From: Actinopolyspora lacussalsi subsp. righensis | GTDB taxonomy: Bacteria > Actinomycetota > Actinomycetes > Mycobacteriales > Pseudonocardiaceae | DNA length: 64,000 nucleotides | Direction of reading: 5' to 3' | Assembly (NCBI RefSeq): GCF_900116555.1 | Contig: NZ_FPAT01000013.1 | Span: 1 to 64,000, forward strand | Part shown: positions 61,857 through 64,000 of the stretch, piece by piece | How the letters are laid out: every line of letters starts with the position of its first letter | Position numbering within the stretch: position 1 is the first letter of the stretch | The notes under the pieces: generated by a model | The model's database searches: none | The model's input: the letters and a program-made list of their open reading frames with translations, nothing else | What the model was told of the DNA's origin: nothing | Program-made: the position numbers and the translations under genes

Positions 61857-61857
61857 A

Positions 61858-61888
61858 ACTAACCCCTTTGTTGGATTTTATGGTTAGT
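61858..61888. promoter_or_regulatory. Operator-like inverted repeat between the hydrolase and CGNR genes
   Basis: ACTAACC (61858-61864) and GGTTAGT (61882-61888) with an AT-rich 17-nt spacer, right at the hydrolase start; the right arm overlaps a -10-like TTAGTATGGT. A probable control site shared by the divergent genes. Confidence 0.55.
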
Positions 61889-61947
61889 ATGGTTGCCGCG
61901 GCGCACCCAGCTGTCAACCCGACCGGCGACACACTCGCGGAGGAAAA

Positions 61948-62553
61948 ATGGCCGACTGGACGGCTGACTCGTTGATCGGTGATCATCCGGCGCTGGTCTT
62001 CGTCAACACGGTCGGAGGCCGCACCAGAAGCCGCGACGTGGAGTACCTGCGCGAGTTCACCGACGCGGCCGACTGGGCACACGCGATCGGGCTGCTCGAA
62101 TCGGAGGAGCACGAGTACCTGCTGAGCCGCGCGGCGGAGGACCGGGCGGAAACGGACGGGGCGCTGGTGGAACTGCGCGAACAGCGCGAGGCGCTGCACA
62201 CCTTCCTGCTCGCGGGGGTGGAGCGGGTTCGATGCGAGCGGGCCGTCCGGGACAGGGTCAAGGCCGACATCCTGACCGCGCAACGGGAGGCGGAACCCAC
62301 GGAGCTGTTCCGCACCCGACATACCTGGGTGTTCGACACCGCTCGCCTCGGGCCGCGCCTGGTGGCCCACCGGACCGCGCTGGCGAGCGCGGAACTGCTG
62401 CTGAGCGAGCAGCGGTCGCTGATCGGTGTGTGCGGCCGGTGCTCGTGGCTCTTCCTGGACCCCTCGCCGACCCGACGACGCCGGTGGTGCTCGATGGCGA
62501 TCTGCGGCAACAGAGCCAAGGCCGAACGCCACCAGCGGGGCCGAAGCCGGTAA
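61948..62553 (+). CDS. CGNR zinc-finger regulator (ABATE domain)
   Basis: 201 aa. N-terminal ABATE-like helical domain (LIGDHPALVFVNTVGGRTRS, LREQREALHTFLLAGVERVR) and a C-terminal CGNR zinc finger: GVCGRCSWLFLDPSPTRRRR and WCSMAICGNRAKAERHQRGR, with the CxxC-CxxxCGNR ligands. These are stress-induced transcription factors. It is divergent from the alpha/beta hydrolase and probably controls it. Confidence 0.92.
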   Translation: MADWTADSLIGDHPALVFVNTVGGRTRSRDVEYLREFTDAADWAHAIGLLESEEHEYLLSRAAEDRAETDGALVELREQREALHTFLLAGVERVRCERAVRDRVKADILTAQREAEPTELFRTRHTWVFDTARLGPRLVAHRTALASAELLLSEQRSLIGVCGRCSWLFLDPSPTRRRRWCSMAICGNRAKAERHQRGRSR

Positions 62554-62570
62554 CACCGCCCGGACGCCCG

Positions 62571-62599
62571 GCGCGGCGATTTCGCGAGAAATCGACGCC
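62571..62599. repeat. Palindrome copy between the CGNR and TDT genes
   Basis: GCGCGGCGATTTCGCGAGAA continuing ATCGACGCC, between the convergent stops at 62553 and 62639. Confidence 0.7.
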
Positions 62600-62638
62600 C
62601 CGGCCCCGATCAGACCCCCGGTGGGTCCCGGCTGTCGG

Positions 62639-63766
62639 TCAGAACAGCCCACCGCGGTAGCTGCCGTGTGCCGTGCGCACGGCCACGGTGAGCCACGCGA
62701 GCACCAACAGCAGGTAGAGCGCCACGGCGACAACGGTGAACAGCAGCGAACCGGTGCGGGCGGCCAGGCCGCTGGTGCCGGTGACGACGGTGCCCACCGG
62801 GAAGGTGAAGCTCCACCAGGTCAGCGCGAAGGGCAGCCCGGAACGGGCGGCGCGGACGGTGAGCGCGGCGGCCAGCGTCAGCCAGACGAGGGCGAATCCC
62901 CAGGCGGCCACCCCGTAGAACAGACCGAGGGCGTCGGCGGCCGCCCCGTAGGGCGCCGGCAGGACGCTCCCGGCCGGACGGGCCAGCAGGTTGACCGCCG
63001 TGACGGACTGCCCGAGTGGGCCGAGCACGATCCACACCGTGGGTACGGTCGCGGCGGCACCGGTCTTGTGGCGCAGCAGGCGCTGCCAGAGCTGCGGAAC
63101 GATGAACAGCGTCGCGAACAGGCTGATGCCGAACATCGCGTAGCAGCCCAGCAGCATGGCCAGGCGGGGCTGTCCCGCCGGCAGGTGCTCGACGAGCAGT
63201 GCGCCGTTGGCGGCCGAGACCATGGGAGGAACCACGGGCATCAGCCAGCCGCCGAAGGCACTGTCACGCGTTATGTCGTGCGTGGTCATCATCCGGTAGG
63301 GGATCCACGCGGTGGTGAACAGCCCGAGAAGGGTTCCGGCCGTCCACAGTATCCAGTTCACGGTCAGTGCCGGGGCGAGCCCGATCCAGTCCCTGCCCAG
63401 CAGCAGGGTGCCCGCACCGACCGTCATCAGCGCCATCGGAGGAGCGCCCCAGAACTGGGCCATGACCGGATCGTGGGCGTGACCACGCGCCGTCCCGGTG
63501 TGGCGGGTCCAGTGCACCGCCCACGCGGCGCAGAGCGCGAGGAGCAGCAGCGCACCGAACGCCCAGACCACGGTGGCCGCGGCGCGCACCCCGGGCAACC
63601 ACACCGGCAGGGTCGCGGCGGCGTTGGCCACGATGCCGGTACCCATCACGGAGGCGAACCAGTTGGGACCGAGTCGGGCGAAGACCCGGGCCGGATGATC
63701 GAGTTCGCGCAACGGGACGAAGCGTCGCGACGTCGCGGGTTCCTCGGCGAGGGCGGTGCCGGTCAT
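62639..63766 (-). CDS. TDT-family transporter (TehA/SLAC1-like)
   Basis: 375 aa with ten predicted membrane helices, such as NWFASVMGTGIVANAAATLP, PPMALMTVGAGTLLLGRDWI, GIVANAAATLPVWLPGV and ALVWLTLAAALTVRAARSG. The TDT family carries C4-dicarboxylates, tellurite-related exports or anions. The signature MGTGIVANAA and the conserved Phe in the pore region fit. Substrate not assigned. Divergent from a LysR gene 70 bp away. Confidence 0.88.
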   Translation of the reverse strand: MTGTALAEEPATSRRFVPLRELDHPARVFARLGPNWFASVMGTGIVANAAATLPVWLPGVRAAATVVWAFGALLLLALCAAWAVHWTRHTGTARGHAHDPVMAQFWGAPPMALMTVGAGTLLLGRDWIGLAPALTVNWILWTAGTLLGLFTTAWIPYRMMTTHDITRDSAFGGWLMPVVPPMVSAANGALLVEHLPAGQPRLAMLLGCYAMFGISLFATLFIVPQLWQRLLRHKTGAAATVPTVWIVLGPLGQSVTAVNLLARPAGSVLPAPYGAAADALGLFYGVAAWGFALVWLTLAAALTVRAARSGLPFALTWWSFTFPVGTVVTGTSGLAARTGSLLFTVVAVALYLLLVLAWLTVAVRTAHGSYRGGLF

Positions 63767-63836
63767 GCTTCCACCCTCGTTCGATTCGTCGCGGCCGAGT
63801 AGTCCCTCGTCGATTGGGAGTGCATAAGCTGTGCCT

Positions 63837-64000
63837 ATGTCTTCTCGGCCGTTACCCCGGTCGGTACGCGATCTGACCGGTTACGAGTTGCTGCTGAGCG
63901 TGGCCGAACTCGGCAGTATCGGGCAGGCGGCAGGCTCGCACGGCATGTCCCAACCCGCCGCCAGCGCGCGGCTGCGGCAGTTGGAGGCCGATGTCGGCAC
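63837..64000 (+). CDS. LysR-family regulator, partial (runs off right edge)
   Basis: The frame from ATG 63837 is open to the window end (54 codons). It has the LysR helix-turn-helix start: DLTGYELLLSVAELGSIGQA, SHGMSQPAASARLRQLEADV. It is divergent from the TDT transporter, so it may regulate it. Confidence 0.8.
   Translation, partial: MSSRPLPRSVRDLTGYELLLSVAELGSIGQAAGSHGMSQPAASARLRQLEADVG

Noticed and set aside
1-64000. tRNA or rRNA genes
   Set aside because: I scanned for GGTTCGAATCC-like T-loops and long conserved rRNA blocks and saw none. A tRNAscan run would be decisive.

Overview
The window is 64 kb of high-GC actinomycete chromosome. The evidence is strong G/C third-position bias, many GTG and TTG starts, GTGA/ATGA start-stop overlaps, XRE-DUF5753/DUF397 pairs, SigE-family sigma factors, a GTP-type PEP carboxykinase, DUF3151 and GPP34 proteins, and iron-box and dre-like operators. 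The gene set best fits Pseudonocardiales or a relative such as Saccharopolyspora or Actinopolyspora; the genus is an inference. I saw no rRNA or tRNA gene.

Layout. 1-3.1 kb is accessory: a small-protein operon divergent from an XRE/DUF397 pair, a three-repeat type I-E-like CRISPR relic without cas genes, and an AbrB/RelE-type toxin-antitoxin pair. 3.3-18 kb is mostly metabolic: a siderophore-interacting protein behind iron boxes, a DUF6802-like acidic protein, pckG, a polar amino-acid ABC transporter, an M20 dipeptidase, a GPP34 protein, and a 2-oxo acid dehydrogenase E1alpha-E1beta-E2 operon. 18-23.5 kb is a second accessory block: a frameshifted DddA-like (SCP1.201-type) deaminase toxin with an Imm1 immunity gene, then an XRE/small-protein cassette bracketed by a 76-bp direct duplication of the 3' end of the neighbouring acyl-CoA dehydrogenase gene. 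23.5-31.6 kb holds that dehydrogenase, an SCP2 protein, a divergent TetR, an UlaG-like hydrolase, purC, tenA and purB. 31.7-43 kb holds two tandem SigE-sigma/anti-sigma-like pairs, a TetR-SugE efflux pair, threonine aldolase, an ArsR-VOC pair, purD, a secreted glycerophosphodiesterase and purA. 43-49 kb has an HNH lipoprotein, a FUSC exporter, DUF3151 and a lower-GC segment with a secreted hydrophobic protein plus a small membrane protein. 49-64 kb has a third sigma factor, nagA behind a DasR-like site, a DUF368 polyprenyl-phosphate transporter, a TrmH methyltransferase, pyrE, a GNAT enzyme, a methyltransferase, an SDR, a TetR-MFS pair, an alpha/beta hydrolase divergent from a CGNR regulator, a TDT transporter and the start of a LysR gene.

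The strongest unexplained signal is in the intergenic DNA. A palindrome centred on TTTCTCGCGAAA occurs about 16 times, always downstream of at least one gene and never in a coding region. A longer composite element, found in five well-conserved copies and two diverged ones, always lies in the same orientation relative to the gene it follows. It can fold into a three-tier hairpin whose middle stem changes sequence between copies while staying paired. It behaves like a family of structured 3'-UTR elements, possibly terminators.

Functionally, the pur genes (C, B, D, A) and pyrE make this a nucleotide-biosynthesis neighbourhood, although the pur genes are separate units divided by unrelated genes. 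Several efflux or enzyme genes sit beside their own TetR, ArsR or CGNR regulator, usually with a palindromic operator in the shared promoter.
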